Translations under genes and position numbers: made by a program | Source: Actinomycetota bacterium | GTDB lineage: Bacteria; Actinomycetota; Thermoleophilia; Solirubrobacterales; 70-9 | Direction: 5' to 3' | Assembly (NCBI GenBank): GCA_018268415.1 | Contig: JAFDWO010000049.1 | Coordinates: forward strand, 1-36,598 | Length of the DNA stretch: 36,598 nucleotides | The notes under the pieces: model-generated | What the model saw: the letters and a program-made list of their open reading frames with translations, nothing else | What the model was told of the DNA's origin: nothing | Database searches by the model: none | Shown here: positions 16,547 to 24,733 of the stretch, one piece after another | How the letters are laid out: the number at the start of each line of letters is the position of its first letter | Numbering within the stretch: the first letter of the stretch is position 1

Positions 16547-16744
16547 CCCCTGGCCAAGGTTCGGGGCCTCCCGATCTCTCCCCCCGACGGAATTCGGCTT
16601 TTTTCGCACGACTTCATCGCCAAAATCCCTTCTCACTGCAACCCCGCGTTCAGGTGGGTGCCCGGCATGGCACGGAACTAGGATGATCGGCAAGATGCAC
16701 CCCGCTGCGGCACGGGCTTCGCCGCGGCTTCGGCTTCAACTCAA

Positions 16745-17212
16745 ATGGAAAAGAAAACGACCCGCAGAGGGAATTACGAGTCTGGCTCCGACTACGTGTT
16801 GGAGTACGGAGAGCTCCGCTTCGCGTTCAACGAGGAAGACTTCGCGCAGCGCGTCGAGCAGGCCGCGGTGAAGCTCGCCTTCGTCAACCAAGGGCTGAGC
16901 GCGGAGGAGCTCGACGACCTCCTCGACCTCGCGGTCAGCGGTGAGATCGCCGAGCCCAGCTCCCCCCTCGGCGAACACATCAACGAGAACTGGGAGGACC
17001 TGGTCGGCCCCTCCAACCGCAGCCTCGTCCACTGGATCCGGCGCCTCGTCTTCCGCGGCGCCTGGCTCGACCAACGGGTCAAGGAGGGCGAGCTCGACGT
17101 CGTCTTCGACGAGCGCACCCAAACCTTCGGCTACGTCCAGCCCGACCGCAGCTCCGAGCTCATCGAGCTCTCCAAGGAGCCGTCGTGGCGCCGCATCGCC
17201 TACCGCCGCTGA
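16745..17212 (+). CDS. Conserved-looking hypothetical protein
   Basis: I do not recognise this 155-residue protein. It is soluble, acidic and rich in aromatic residues, with no membrane segment or signal peptide. Features are YVLEYGELRFAFNEEDF near the N terminus, NQGLSAEELDDLLDLAVSGE, and a Trp-rich centre (HWIRRLVFRGAWLDQRV). Strong codon bias and a clean reading frame support a real gene. The ATG at 16745 lacks a clear Shine-Dalgarno sequence. TAGGAT (16679-16684) could be part of its promoter. It is divergent from the DUF192 gene. Confidence 0.75.
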   Translation: MEKKTTRRGNYESGSDYVLEYGELRFAFNEEDFAQRVEQAAVKLAFVNQGLSAEELDDLLDLAVSGEIAEPSSPLGEHINENWEDLVGPSNRSLVHWIRRLVFRGAWLDQRVKEGELDVVFDERTQTFGYVQPDRSSELIELSKEPSWRRIAYRR

Positions 17213-17329
17213 GGTCGTCAGACACGGCGCATTTCGGCGTCGCCTCGGCCGCTCGCCTTCGGGTCACGCACTCTGGTGCGCTCCCCTCGGCTCGCTCCCT
17301 GCGCCCTTGAACTGCCCGGCCTGACGGCC

Positions 17330-18157
17330 TCAGCCCCGCTCTAGGGCGACGACGACGGTCAAAGACCCCTCGCCGCTCGCCGCGTTGGCGCGGCCGGCGT
17401 CGAAGAGCGCCTTGGCGCCGTCGGTGTCGCCGAACGCCTCGGTGAAGCGGGTCAGGGAGTCGACCAGGAGGATCACGTCTTCGCCGTCGGCGGCGCGGCG
17501 CTGGGCCGCGGCAAGCGCGTCATCCGCGTGGCGCGCCTGGCCGGCGGAAACCAGCTCGGCCTGGGGCGCCTCGCGCTTCCAGTCGGCCAGCTCCTCGGGG
17601 CTCGGGTCGATCAGCAGGGCGACCGGGTCGGGCCCGTCGGAGGCCCCGGCGAGGTCGGCGGCAACCCCGCGCAGCAGCTCGGTGGCCGCCTCGCGACTGT
17701 CGGCAAGCACCACCGCCTGGCGACCGGACTCGGCCGGCAGCAGCAGATCCTGGATCGTGACCCCGTCGCGGCGACGACCGAAGCGGCGACGGCGACGGCG
17801 ACGTTTCGGGCGCGCGCCCTCCTCTTCGTCCTCGTCGCGCCCGGGCGACGAAGGCGTGGACGCGCGCTTGGGAGCGCTCGACTCCGGCAGCTTCTCTTCT
17901 TCGTCCTCGACGTCGGTGCGCTCCTCGCGCTCGCGCCCGCTCGCGGTGCGGCGACGGCGGCGGCGCGGCCGCTCGCGGCCCTCCTCGGCGTCGGAACCAC
18001 GCGACGACGATTCGCCCGCGTCGCCGTTGCCGTCGCCGTCGCTCAGCCGCTCGATCAGCTCGGCGCGGCTGAGCATCCGGAAACGCTCGACGCCGGCCGC
18101 GGCCGCAAGCTGGTGAAGGTCTGCAAGATGTTTGGATTCGAGCTCGGTCTTGGTCAT
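17330..18157 (-). CDS. Truncated Rho-like protein lacking the Walker A motif
   Basis: The 275-residue protein starts with a Rho_N-like SAP segment (LESKHLADLHQLAAAAGV, RAELIERL; residues 5-38). Two Arg-rich tracts (62-80 and 116-130) with an acidic linker follow. The C-terminal half resembles the Rho ATPase core: ALLIDPSPEELADW (180-193) matches Rho's LLIDERPEE region, DVILLVDSLTRF (227-238) matches the Walker B DVVILLDSITR region, and EGSLTVVVAL matches GGSLTIIATAL. The P-loop position (about 148-160) reads VVLADSREAATE instead of a GKT motif, and the protein stops before the R-loop and arginine-finger regions. It cannot be a normal Rho helicase. It lies 12 bp behind glpD. A regulatory or RNA-binding role is inference. 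Confidence 0.8.
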   Translation of the reverse strand: MTKTELESKHLADLHQLAAAAGVERFRMLSRAELIERLSDGDGNGDAGESSSRGSDAEEGRERPRRRRRRTASGREREERTDVEDEEEKLPESSAPKRASTPSSPGRDEDEEEGARPKRRRRRRRFGRRRDGVTIQDLLLPAESGRQAVVLADSREAATELLRGVAADLAGASDGPDPVALLIDPSPEELADWKREAPQAELVSAGQARHADDALAAAQRRAADGEDVILLVDSLTRFTEAFGDTDGAKALFDAGRANAASGEGSLTVVVALERG

Positions 18158-18169
18158 CGGAGGGCGACT

Positions 18170-19879
18170 TTAGTCAACGGGCGACGCCGCCGGCGCGGCG
18201 GTACCGCCGATGCTCCGCGCCGGGTCGACGCCTTCCTCCGCGGCGACGTCCTCCCAGGCCGCGATCTCCGCCTCGATCCGCGCCTCCGACCAGCTCAGCT
18301 CCCCGCCCAGAGCCGCGGCGATCGGCCGTCGCACCTCCGGGTCGCGCAGTGCCGGGGCGGCGAGAATCCCCAGCCGGGTGCGCCTCAGCAGCACGTCGGC
18401 CAGCGAGCGGGCCTGCTCGGCGCGCGCGGCCACCACCACCTCGGCCAGCAGGTCGGGACGACCGGGGACGATCGGCGCCGCCAGCCCGGGCCGCTCCCGC
18501 GCCACGTCGAGCACCCGCCGCGCCGCGTGACCGTAACGGAAGGCGAGCTGGGAGAGCGCCCCCTCTCCCACCTCCTCGGGCGCCTCGAGGTCGGCCGGGC
18601 GCGCTGCCATCCCGAGCGGTATCTCCGCCGTGTGGCAGGGTGCCTGGCGGCCTTCGCGCTCGACCAGCCGATCGACGGTCAGCTTCGCCATCCGCCGATA
18701 AGTCGTGAGCTTTCCGCCAGTGATCGTCAGCATTCCCGATGAGGTCTCGTACAGCTCCTCCTTGCGCGAGATGTCGACCGACTTGCGCGGATCGCCGCTC
18801 GAGATCAGCGGCCTCACCCCGGCGTAGGCACCGACCAGATCGCCCGACCCGAGCGCCGTACCGAAGAACGAGTTCGCCGCGTCGAGCAGATACTCCACTT
18901 CGGCCTCGGCCGGGCGCGGGTGGCGGATGTCGCCCTCGAAGTCGTTGTCGGTGGTGCCGATCAGCGTTCGCCCGTACCAGGGCAGCGCGAAGATCATCCG
19001 CCCTTCGCCCGCCGGCACGATGCAGGCGGCCTTGCCCATCGGCAGGTCGGCGGCGTCGAGGACCAGGTGGGTGCCGCGACTCGGCGCGATCCGGGGCACG
19101 TCCTCCTCCTCGAGCACCTCAGGGCGGATCGTGTCGGCCCAGACCCCGGTCGCGTTGACGACGTGATCGGCGGCGACCTCGATGCGCTCGCCCGAGTCGG
19201 CCTCGACGAAGGCGACCCCGGAGGCGCGACCGGCCCCGCCTGTGACCTCGACCACGTCGGCGCCGTTGAGCGGGACCGCGCCGTAACGTTCGGCCTCGCC
19301 GAGCACGGTCAGCACCAGGCGCACGTCGTCGGTCTGGCAGTCGTAGAAGAGGTAGGCGGCGTGCGGGTCGCGCGAGGCGAGCGCCGGGACCAGATCCAAT
19401 ACCTCGTCGTGGTCGATCGTCCGGTGGCGATCCGGCGACCAGTACGAGTCCTCGCCCTCGGCCTGGGAGGCGCGCATCTCGCGACGGGTGCGACCCACCC
19501 GCGTCGTCGCCATCACGTCATACATGTTCAGGCCGATGCCGACTTTTCGGTCACGTTTCTCCTCGCCGAGCGCGGCGACCAGGAACGGGGTCGGGTAAAC
19601 GAGGTGCGGCGCGAGGTGGACCAGCAGCTGGCGCTCCAGCAGCGCCTCGCGGACCAGGCCGAGGTCGAAGTTCTGCAGGTAACGGAGGCCGCCGTGGACC
19701 ATCTTCGAAGAGCGGCTCGAGGTGCCGACGGCGAAGTCGTCGCGCTCCAACAAGGCGACCGAATAGCCGCGGGAGGCAGCGTCCAGAGCGACCCCGGCGC
19801 CGGTGATGCCACCGCCGATCACGACCACCTCGAAGTGGTGGCCGGCGATCGCCTCGATCGCCGCGGCGCGGGTCAGCAC
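18170..19879 (-). CDS. glpD: Aerobic glycerol-3-phosphate dehydrogenase GlpD
   Basis: Membrane-associated FAD enzyme that oxidises glycerol 3-phosphate to dihydroxyacetone phosphate and feeds electrons to quinone. The 569-residue product has the FAD-binding motif VVVIGGGITGAGVALDAASR near the N terminus, SSRSSKMVHGGLRYLQ, YDCQTDDVRLVLTVLGEA, and the C-terminal FAD contact TITGGKLTTYRRMA, followed by a DAO_C-type domain. The start given is GTG at 19879. An ATG at 19932 is out of frame, so the N terminus is uncertain by a few residues. No glpK or glpF gene is nearby. Confidence 0.94.
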   Translation of the reverse strand: MLTRAAAIEAIAGHHFEVVVIGGGITGAGVALDAASRGYSVALLERDDFAVGTSSRSSKMVHGGLRYLQNFDLGLVREALLERQLLVHLAPHLVYPTPFLVAALGEEKRDRKVGIGLNMYDVMATTRVGRTRREMRASQAEGEDSYWSPDRHRTIDHDEVLDLVPALASRDPHAAYLFYDCQTDDVRLVLTVLGEAERYGAVPLNGADVVEVTGGAGRASGVAFVEADSGERIEVAADHVVNATGVWADTIRPEVLEEEDVPRIAPSRGTHLVLDAADLPMGKAACIVPAGEGRMIFALPWYGRTLIGTTDNDFEGDIRHPRPAEAEVEYLLDAANSFFGTALGSGDLVGAYAGVRPLISSGDPRKSVDISRKEELYETSSGMLTITGGKLTTYRRMAKLTVDRLVEREGRQAPCHTAEIPLGMAARPADLEAPEEVGEGALSQLAFRYGHAARRVLDVARERPGLAAPIVPGRPDLLAEVVVAARAEQARSLADVLLRRTRLGILAAPALRDPEVRRPIAAALGGELSWSEARIEAEIAAWEDVAAEEGVDPARSIGGTAAPAASPVD

Positions 19880-19949
19880 CGGCCCGCCCTCGCGCGCGCC
19901 GCGTCGAACCGATTGGCCCTGCCAAGGTCCATCCGACGAGGGTACTCGT

Positions 19950-20000
19950 CCCCGCGCTGTTCCTTTCTTCGGCTATGCCGGAATAAGGAACAGCGCGGGG
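19950..20000. repeat. Long hairpin containing the 39-bp palindromic element, copy 2
   Basis: Perfect 16-bp arms (19950-19965, 19985-20000) carry GCGCTGTTCCTT and AAGGAACAGCGC, with a further inner stem CTTCGGC-TAT-GCCGGAA. The core 19956-19994 is the second copy of the element at 12551-12589. It lies 33 bp beyond the stop of the ECF S-component gene and upstream of glpD, so it probably terminates the B12 operon as well as being a dispersed repeat. Confidence 0.78.
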
Positions 20001-20032
20001 AGCGGCGCGGCTTGGTGGGAGGGCGGCGCTGC

Positions 20033-22093
20033 TCAGCGCGAGGGCGGCGTGGCCTTCGGGTGGGTCGCCCGCCAGCGCTTGTACGGGCCGAAGCCGAGCG
20101 CGAAGAGGAGGCCGCCGGAGAGGAGCCCGGCGACTATGGACCCGAGGACCGAGCCGCCGGAGCCGGAGTCGGGGTCGGATTCGGCGGCGGAAGCGCCGGG
20201 GGAGGACGATTCGCTGCCTTCCGGTTCGATCGGCGAGGTGTCTTCGGGGATCGCACCTTCGTTGGCGCCCGGAGCTTCGGTCGGCGGCGCGCCACCTGCC
20301 GTCGCGCCGACGCCTCCCGGTCCACCCTTCCCCCCCTTCTTGCCGCCCTTGCCGTGGTGGGCATTCGTCCCCGAGGAATCGACGCCTGCCGCTTCGCTCG
20401 GGAATTCGGGCGTCGGCGTCGGCGACGGCGTCACGCCGCCGACTTCGGGCAGCGGCAGAGGTTCCGGGCTCGGGGTGGGGGGCGGCGTCGGCTTCGCCTT
20501 CGGCTTGGGCGCCCGCGGCGGCGCTTCCAGCGGCAGGTGCTTCTTCGCCGCGCCCACCATCACCTGGCCGGTGACCCAGACCGGCGTCTGGTCGCTCTTC
20601 GAGGAGTAGCGATAATGGCCATCACCGGCCTGGTTGGCTTCGAGATATTCGAAGGCCGACTTGCCGCCGCGCTTGAACTCGGCGGGGTTGGCGCCCGCGG
20701 CGAGCAGTCCCTCCACCGCCCAGGCCGTCGACTGGGTGTTGAGCGCGCCGTTGCCGCTGATCCGGTAGCCGCCGCCCTGTTGCTGCACCTGACGGAGATA
20801 ACCGACCGCGCGCTTCGCCGCCTCCGAGGACGGCGTCAACACCTGCAGCACCGCGCCGGTCCCGTCGGCGTTGCTCGGCGAACCCGCCGTGTCGCCCCAG
20901 CCGCCGTCTTCGTTCTGCACTTCGCGCAGCCAGCCGACGGAGTCGGAGACGTTGGCGATCCCGGCCGAGCGCAGCGCCAGCACCGCGTAGGCCGTCGAGT
21001 TGGGCCAGCCCTCATAAGAGCCGTCCTTGCGCCGTTTGGCGAGCAGCGCCGCGACCAGGTTGCGACCGGCGAAATCGCGCGGTTCGACCCCGGCGCCCTC
21101 CAGGGCCAGGATCGTACGGGCGAGGTCGCCAGGGCTCTGCACTTCGGCGATCGCGCCCTGGAGGAAGTCGACGGGCGACTTGCCGCCGGAAGTGACGTCC
21201 TGCGGGTTGACCCCGGCCGCCTCGAGGCCGAGCATCGCCCAGCCGGTCATCGCCTGAGCGGAGTCTGCGCCGCGCTTTTCTCCCCAGCCACCGTCTTCGT
21301 TCTGAACCCCTTCGAGCCAACCCGCAGCGGCTTCGGGGCCGCCCTTGGAGGCGGCCTCGGCGTGGGCCGAAGCGAAGGCGCCGAGCAGGAGGAGGGCGAG
21401 GACGACCACGGCGATGCGGCCGGTGGTCGCGACGCTTTCGCGCGGGACCGCGACGCCAGGCGTGCCGGCCGACGAGATCGTCCCGGCTTCCCCCCGCCGC
21501 CATTCGAAACGTTCACGGAATCGAATCAACATACGAATCATTGCCGGCCCGGCGGCCAGCGCGAGCACCACGTTGCCGGCTGCATGGGCGACTTCAAAGG
21601 GGACCGCGCGCCCCTCGATCAGCCAGAAGCGCTCCCAGGAGAGGCTGCCGCCGTAGGTTGCCATCAGCGAGAAGTTGAGGATGGCGCCATAGCCGACCGC
21701 GGCGAGGCCGCAGACCGAGGCGAGCGTCAGCCGTCCCACGTTGCGGGTGCCGAGCGCCAGCGCCGCGCCAAGGATGCCGCAGAGCCCCCACGCCGCCATC
21801 TGCCAGGGCGTCCACGGTCCCTGCCCGAACCAGAAGTTGGAGATCAGCGCCGAGAAGGCGCCGACCGCGAAGCCCGCCGCGGGCCCGAGCGCATAACCGG
21901 CGAAGATGACGATGTCCGTGGTCGGCTTGACGTTGGGGAAGGCGGCGAAGGCGATCCGCCCGGCGATCGCCAGCGCGGCCAGCGCGGCGACCAGGGCGAC
22001 CACCTGCGCGGGTGGCCGGGAGCGCTCGTACCAGGCGAACCCGGTCAGCAGGACCGCGGCGAGGATCAGGAAGCTGACCAGTTGCCAGCTCAT
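20033..22093 (-). CDS. ECF transporter S component fused to an extracellular alpha/alpha-toroid repeat domain
   Basis: The 686-residue product joins four parts. Residues 1-200 are an ECF S-component-like membrane domain with PNVKPTTDIVIFAGYALGP and SNFWFGQGPWTPWQM, resembling S components assigned to cobalamin. A further helix spans 226-246. Residues 250-520 are prenyltransferase/squalene-cyclase-type repeats with QW-like motifs QNEDGGWG (264-271, 393-400), QQQGGGYR and QAGDGHYRY. A Pro/Gly/Lys/Glu-rich linker follows, then a C-terminal helix (648-668). The repeats should lie outside the cell. Transcobalamin's alpha domain has this fold, and the operon is B12-riboswitch controlled, so this is the likely binding half of a B12 receptor. 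ATG at 22093 overlaps the ATPase stop (ATGA). Confidence 0.82.
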   Translation of the reverse strand: MSWQLVSFLILAAVLLTGFAWYERSRPPAQVVALVAALAALAIAGRIAFAAFPNVKPTTDIVIFAGYALGPAAGFAVGAFSALISNFWFGQGPWTPWQMAAWGLCGILGAALALGTRNVGRLTLASVCGLAAVGYGAILNFSLMATYGGSLSWERFWLIEGRAVPFEVAHAAGNVVLALAAGPAMIRMLIRFRERFEWRRGEAGTISSAGTPGVAVPRESVATTGRIAVVVLALLLLGAFASAHAEAASKGGPEAAAGWLEGVQNEDGGWGEKRGADSAQAMTGWAMLGLEAAGVNPQDVTSGGKSPVDFLQGAIAEVQSPGDLARTILALEGAGVEPRDFAGRNLVAALLAKRRKDGSYEGWPNSTAYAVLALRSAGIANVSDSVGWLREVQNEDGGWGDTAGSPSNADGTGAVLQVLTPSSEAAKRAVGYLRQVQQQGGGYRISGNGALNTQSTAWAVEGLLAAGANPAEFKRGGKSAFEYLEANQAGDGHYRYSSKSDQTPVWVTGQVMVGAAKKHLPLEAPPRAPKPKAKPTPPPTPSPEPLPLPEVGGVTPSPTPTPEFPSEAAGVDSSGTNAHHGKGGKKGGKGGPGGVGATAGGAPPTEAPGANEGAIPEDTSPIEPEGSESSSPGASAAESDPDSGSGGSVLGSIVAGLLSGGLLFALGFGPYKRWRATHPKATPPSR

Positions 22094-23808
22094 CCGCCAC
22101 CCCCGGGTCCTCCCGACCTTGGTCGCCATATCTGGCGACCAAGGTCGGGAGGTTGATCCAAGAGCAGGGCGGCACCTTGCTCCGGCGTGACGACGCCGGG
22201 GACGTCGAGGACGCGGGCGACCTCGGTGGCGAAGTACCAGCCGCCGGAGAGGATCTCGGCGCTGGGGCCGTCGGCGATGACGACGCCGTCGCCGAGAAGG
22301 ATGACGCGCGCCGCGAACTCGGCGGCGAACTCGACGTCGTGGGTGGCGATGACGATCGCCGCGCCCTGCGCGGCGAGGCGATCGACGAGGACCATGAGGT
22401 CGTCCTTGCGGCCACGGTCCATGCCGCGGGTCGGCTCGTCGAGGGCGACCAAGCCGGGGACACCGTCGCCGTCGAGGCGCCCGGCGAGGGCGATCGCGAG
22501 GGCGAGGCGCTGCCGCTCGCCGCCGGAGAGATCGCGCGGGTCGGCGTCGAGCGCGTGCTCCATGCCGACCGCGCGCAGGGCGGCGAGGCCGGCATCGCCG
22601 GGGAGCTCGTCGCCGACCCGCTCGCGGACGAGGAAGTCGCTCGGGTTCTGGGTGAGGAGCGCCATCCGCTCCGCGGATACCCGGCCGGAGACCGGGTCGG
22701 TCAACCCGGCGGCGGTACGCAGGAAGGTGCTCTTGCCGGCGCCGTTGCGACCCATGAGGGCGACCCGCTCGCCGGGGGCGACGGTGAGGTCGACGCCGCG
22801 GAGGACGTCGCGGGGCCCCGCGCCGCTGTCGAGCTCGACCCAGAGGCCGGCGGCAACGAGGGCACCGACGTTGCGGCTTCTTCGGCGCGTCGGGAAGCGG
22901 GACGGGGGGGAGATTTCGCCGCTCGAACCCTTCCCCGGGTGGGGGACGGCGGTGGCCGCCCGGCCCTCCCCCAGCGTCCGCCGCGCGTCGCGCACGCCGA
23001 CCGGCAGCGGCTCCACGTCGGCCATCGAGAAGAGGCGCGCGGCCGGCGTCGTCAGCGTCGGATCCGTCTCCCGCGTCCAGCCCAGGAACTCGCGCGGGGC
23101 ACCGTCGAACCCGATCCGCCCGCCCTCGACCGCGACCACCCGGTCCGCCGCTGCGAGGCAGCGCTCGAGCCGGTGTTCGGCCAACACCACCGCCACCCCC
23201 CACTCCTCGTTCAGCCGCCGCAACAGCCAGACCAGCTCGTCGCCGGCGACCGGGTCGAGCTGCGAGGTCGGCTCGTCGAGCAGCACCAGCCGGGGCCGCG
23301 TCACCAGCGCCGCCGCCAGCGCCACCCGCTGCAGCTCACCCCCCGAGAGCGTGTCGACCGCCCGCCCCAGCAGGTGCGGGATCGCCAACGCGAGCGCCAC
23401 CTCCTCGACCGCCCGCGCCCGCGCGCCGGGGCCGTCGCCGCGCATCTCCAACGGCAGCTCGATCTCCGCCGCCACGGTGGTCGAGACGACCTGCGTCTCC
23501 GGATCCTGGGCGACATAGCCGACCGCGGCGGCGAGCTCCCCCGGCCCGGCGGCGATCGCGTCGAAGCCTGCCACCTCGACCTGCCCGTCGACCTCCCCGC
23601 CGTAAAAGTGCGGCACCAGCCCGCAGGCGGCGCGCAGGAGCGTCGACTTGCCCGACGCCGAGCGGCCCGCCAGCAGCACGAACTCCCCCGGCGCGACCGC
23701 GAGTGAGACATCGAGCAGCGCCGGCGCCGGCGCGCGCGGGTAGGAATAGGAGAGGCGCTCGACCGCGAGGGCCGGCGCGGCGCCGTGACGAATCGCGAGC
23801 TCAGACAC
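22090..23808 (-). CDS. Fused double ECF transporter ATPase (EcfA1-EcfA2 type)
   Basis: One chain of about 572 residues carries two ABC ATPase domains. Domain 1 has Walker A GRSASGKST (48-56), AQDPETQVVSTTV, signature LSGGELQR (153-160) and LVLLDEPT. Domain 2 has GRNGAGKST (352-360), TQNPSDFLVRERVGDEL, signature LSGGERQR and LVALDEPTRGMD. The AQDPE and TQNPSD Q-loops are typical of ECF ATPases. The GTG start at 23808 overlaps the EcfT gene by 8 bp. The last 20 or so residues are Gly/Arg/Pro-rich and encoded by a perfect palindrome (22109-22152), so the C terminus may be a later addition. Confidence 0.92.
   Translation of the reverse strand: MSELAIRHGAAPALAVERLSYSYPRAPAPALLDVSLAVAPGEFVLLAGRSASGKSTLLRAACGLVPHFYGGEVDGQVEVAGFDAIAAGPGELAAAVGYVAQDPETQVVSTTVAAEIELPLEMRGDGPGARARAVEEVALALAIPHLLGRAVDTLSGGELQRVALAAALVTRPRLVLLDEPTSQLDPVAGDELVWLLRRLNEEWGVAVVLAEHRLERCLAAADRVVAVEGGRIGFDGAPREFLGWTRETDPTLTTPAARLFSMADVEPLPVGVRDARRTLGEGRAATAVPHPGKGSSGEISPPSRFPTRRRSRNVGALVAAGLWVELDSGAGPRDVLRGVDLTVAPGERVALMGRNGAGKSTFLRTAAGLTDPVSGRVSAERMALLTQNPSDFLVRERVGDELPGDAGLAALRAVGMEHALDADPRDLSGGERQRLALAIALAGRLDGDGVPGLVALDEPTRGMDRGRKDDLMVLVDRLAAQGAAIVIATHDVEFAAEFAARVILLGDGVVIADGPSAEILSGGWYFATEVARVLDVPGVVTPEQGAALLLDQPPDLGRQIWRPRSGGPGGGG
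22109..22152. repeat. Perfect 20-bp inverted repeat at the ATPase/S-component junction
   Basis: Arms 22109-22128 and 22133-22152 are perfectly complementary over 20 bp with a 4-base loop (TATC); the arms contain GACCTTGGTCGCCA and TGGCGACCAAGGTC. It lies inside the 3' end of the ATPase gene, 16 bp from the S-component ATG, so it encodes the tail DLGRQIWRPRSGG. A stable hairpin here could set the ATPase/S-component ratio or protect mRNA. It may equally be an inserted palindromic repeat. Confidence 0.85.
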
Positions 23809-24733
23809 GACCGAGCCCCTCCGCGCGCGCCACCGTCGGCCGCCGCACCACCCGTCGCCCCGCACCCCGCCAGGGCGCCAGGCCGCTTGCCAGGACCACG
23901 GCGCAGACCGCCGACGTCGCCGGTCCGATCCCGATGTGGATCGTCGGGTAGGGACGGAAGTCGTCGGCGCCCGCGACCTTGCCGAGGACAGCCGCCGCCA
24001 GCACGACCGCAGCCACCGCGTAGAAGCGGGCGTCGTAGCGACTCGGCTCCCGCCGCCGCTGGCCGCGCGGGCCGCCGAGGCTGTAGCCGCGCAGCTCGAG
24101 CGTCGCCGCCACGTCGACGGCGCGGTCGAGCGAACCGGCAAGCAGGCGCCGCGCCAGCGCCCCCCGCCCCACGGCCGCCGCCCCCGGGCCGCGCAGCCGC
24201 GAGGCGTCGCGCAGCCGCCCGGCGTCGGCCGCCGCCACCGGCACCAGCCGCGAGACCAACGTCGCGGTCAACGCCGAGCGCGCGGCGATCGGACGCAGCG
24301 CCCGCAGCACCCGATCAGGGTCGACGCAGGCCGAGTAGACGCCGAAGGCGACCATCGTCACCGCCGCCCGCAGGCCGATCGAGACCCCGGCGACGATCGC
24401 CTCCAAGGTGATGTCGACCTGGCCGAGGATCGGCAGCGTGCCGAGCCGCGCCAACACCGTCTCACCGCGGTGGACGACGAGGGCGTTGACGACGATGATC
24501 AGGAGCGCCAGGCCGAGCCCCATCCGCAGCGCCGCACGGACCGCCGAGCGCGCCCCGGCCAGCCACCCGGCGAGACAGGCGGCGATCCCCGCCGCAGACA
24601 GCACGAGCGGGCTCGAGTAGAGGAAGGCGACGACGACCAGCGCACCGAGGTAGGCCACCGCGGCACCGGGGCGCGCCGATTGCAGCGGCCCGCGGCGGGG
24701 GATGTAGGCGAACGGCGATCTCATCTGGACCAC
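23801..24733 (-). CDS. ecfT: ECF transporter T component (CbiQ/EcfT family)
   Basis: Membrane scaffold that couples the ATPases to the S component. The product has 310 residues with about five or six hydrophobic segments, a long cytoplasmic stretch containing DASRLRGPGA and a second conserved motif, TLELRGYSL, which correspond to the two coupling-helix motifs of the family. The GTG at 24733 overlaps the stop of the upstream lipoprotein gene (TAGTG); an ATG 9 bp downstream at 24724 is an alternative. The 3' end overlaps the ATPase gene. Confidence 0.9.
   Translation of the reverse strand: MVQMRSPFAYIPRRGPLQSARPGAAVAYLGALVVVAFLYSSPLVLSAAGIAACLAGWLAGARSAVRAALRMGLGLALLIIVVNALVVHRGETVLARLGTLPILGQVDITLEAIVAGVSIGLRAAVTMVAFGVYSACVDPDRVLRALRPIAARSALTATLVSRLVPVAAADAGRLRDASRLRGPGAAAVGRGALARRLLAGSLDRAVDVAATLELRGYSLGGPRGQRRREPSRYDARFYAVAAVVLAAAVLGKVAGADDFRPYPTIHIGIGPATSAVCAVVLASGLAPWRGAGRRVVRRPTVARAEGLGRV

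Noticed and set aside
17213..17329. Possible extension of the Rho-like protein past its stop.
   Set aside because: The sequence after the stop shows no Rho-like motif in any frame of that strand, so the truncation is not a simple frameshift within the window.
19880..19932. Frameshifted glpD N terminus starting at ATG 19932.
   Set aside because: The frame ends in TGA after 19 codons. A one-base error could join it to glpD, but the FAD domain is complete without it, so there is no need to invoke one.
22094..22129. Earlier start (ATG 22129) for the S-component fusion.
   Set aside because: It would add residues encoded by the palindrome; the ATG at 22093 gives the ATGA overlap typical of this operon and starts at the first membrane helix.
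18920..22156. A 1078-codon open frame on the plus strand opposite glpD and the S-component fusion.
   Set aside because: It is antisense to two clearly conserved genes, rich in Arg/Gly/Asp/His as expected for reversed GC-rich codons, and has no recognisable domain.
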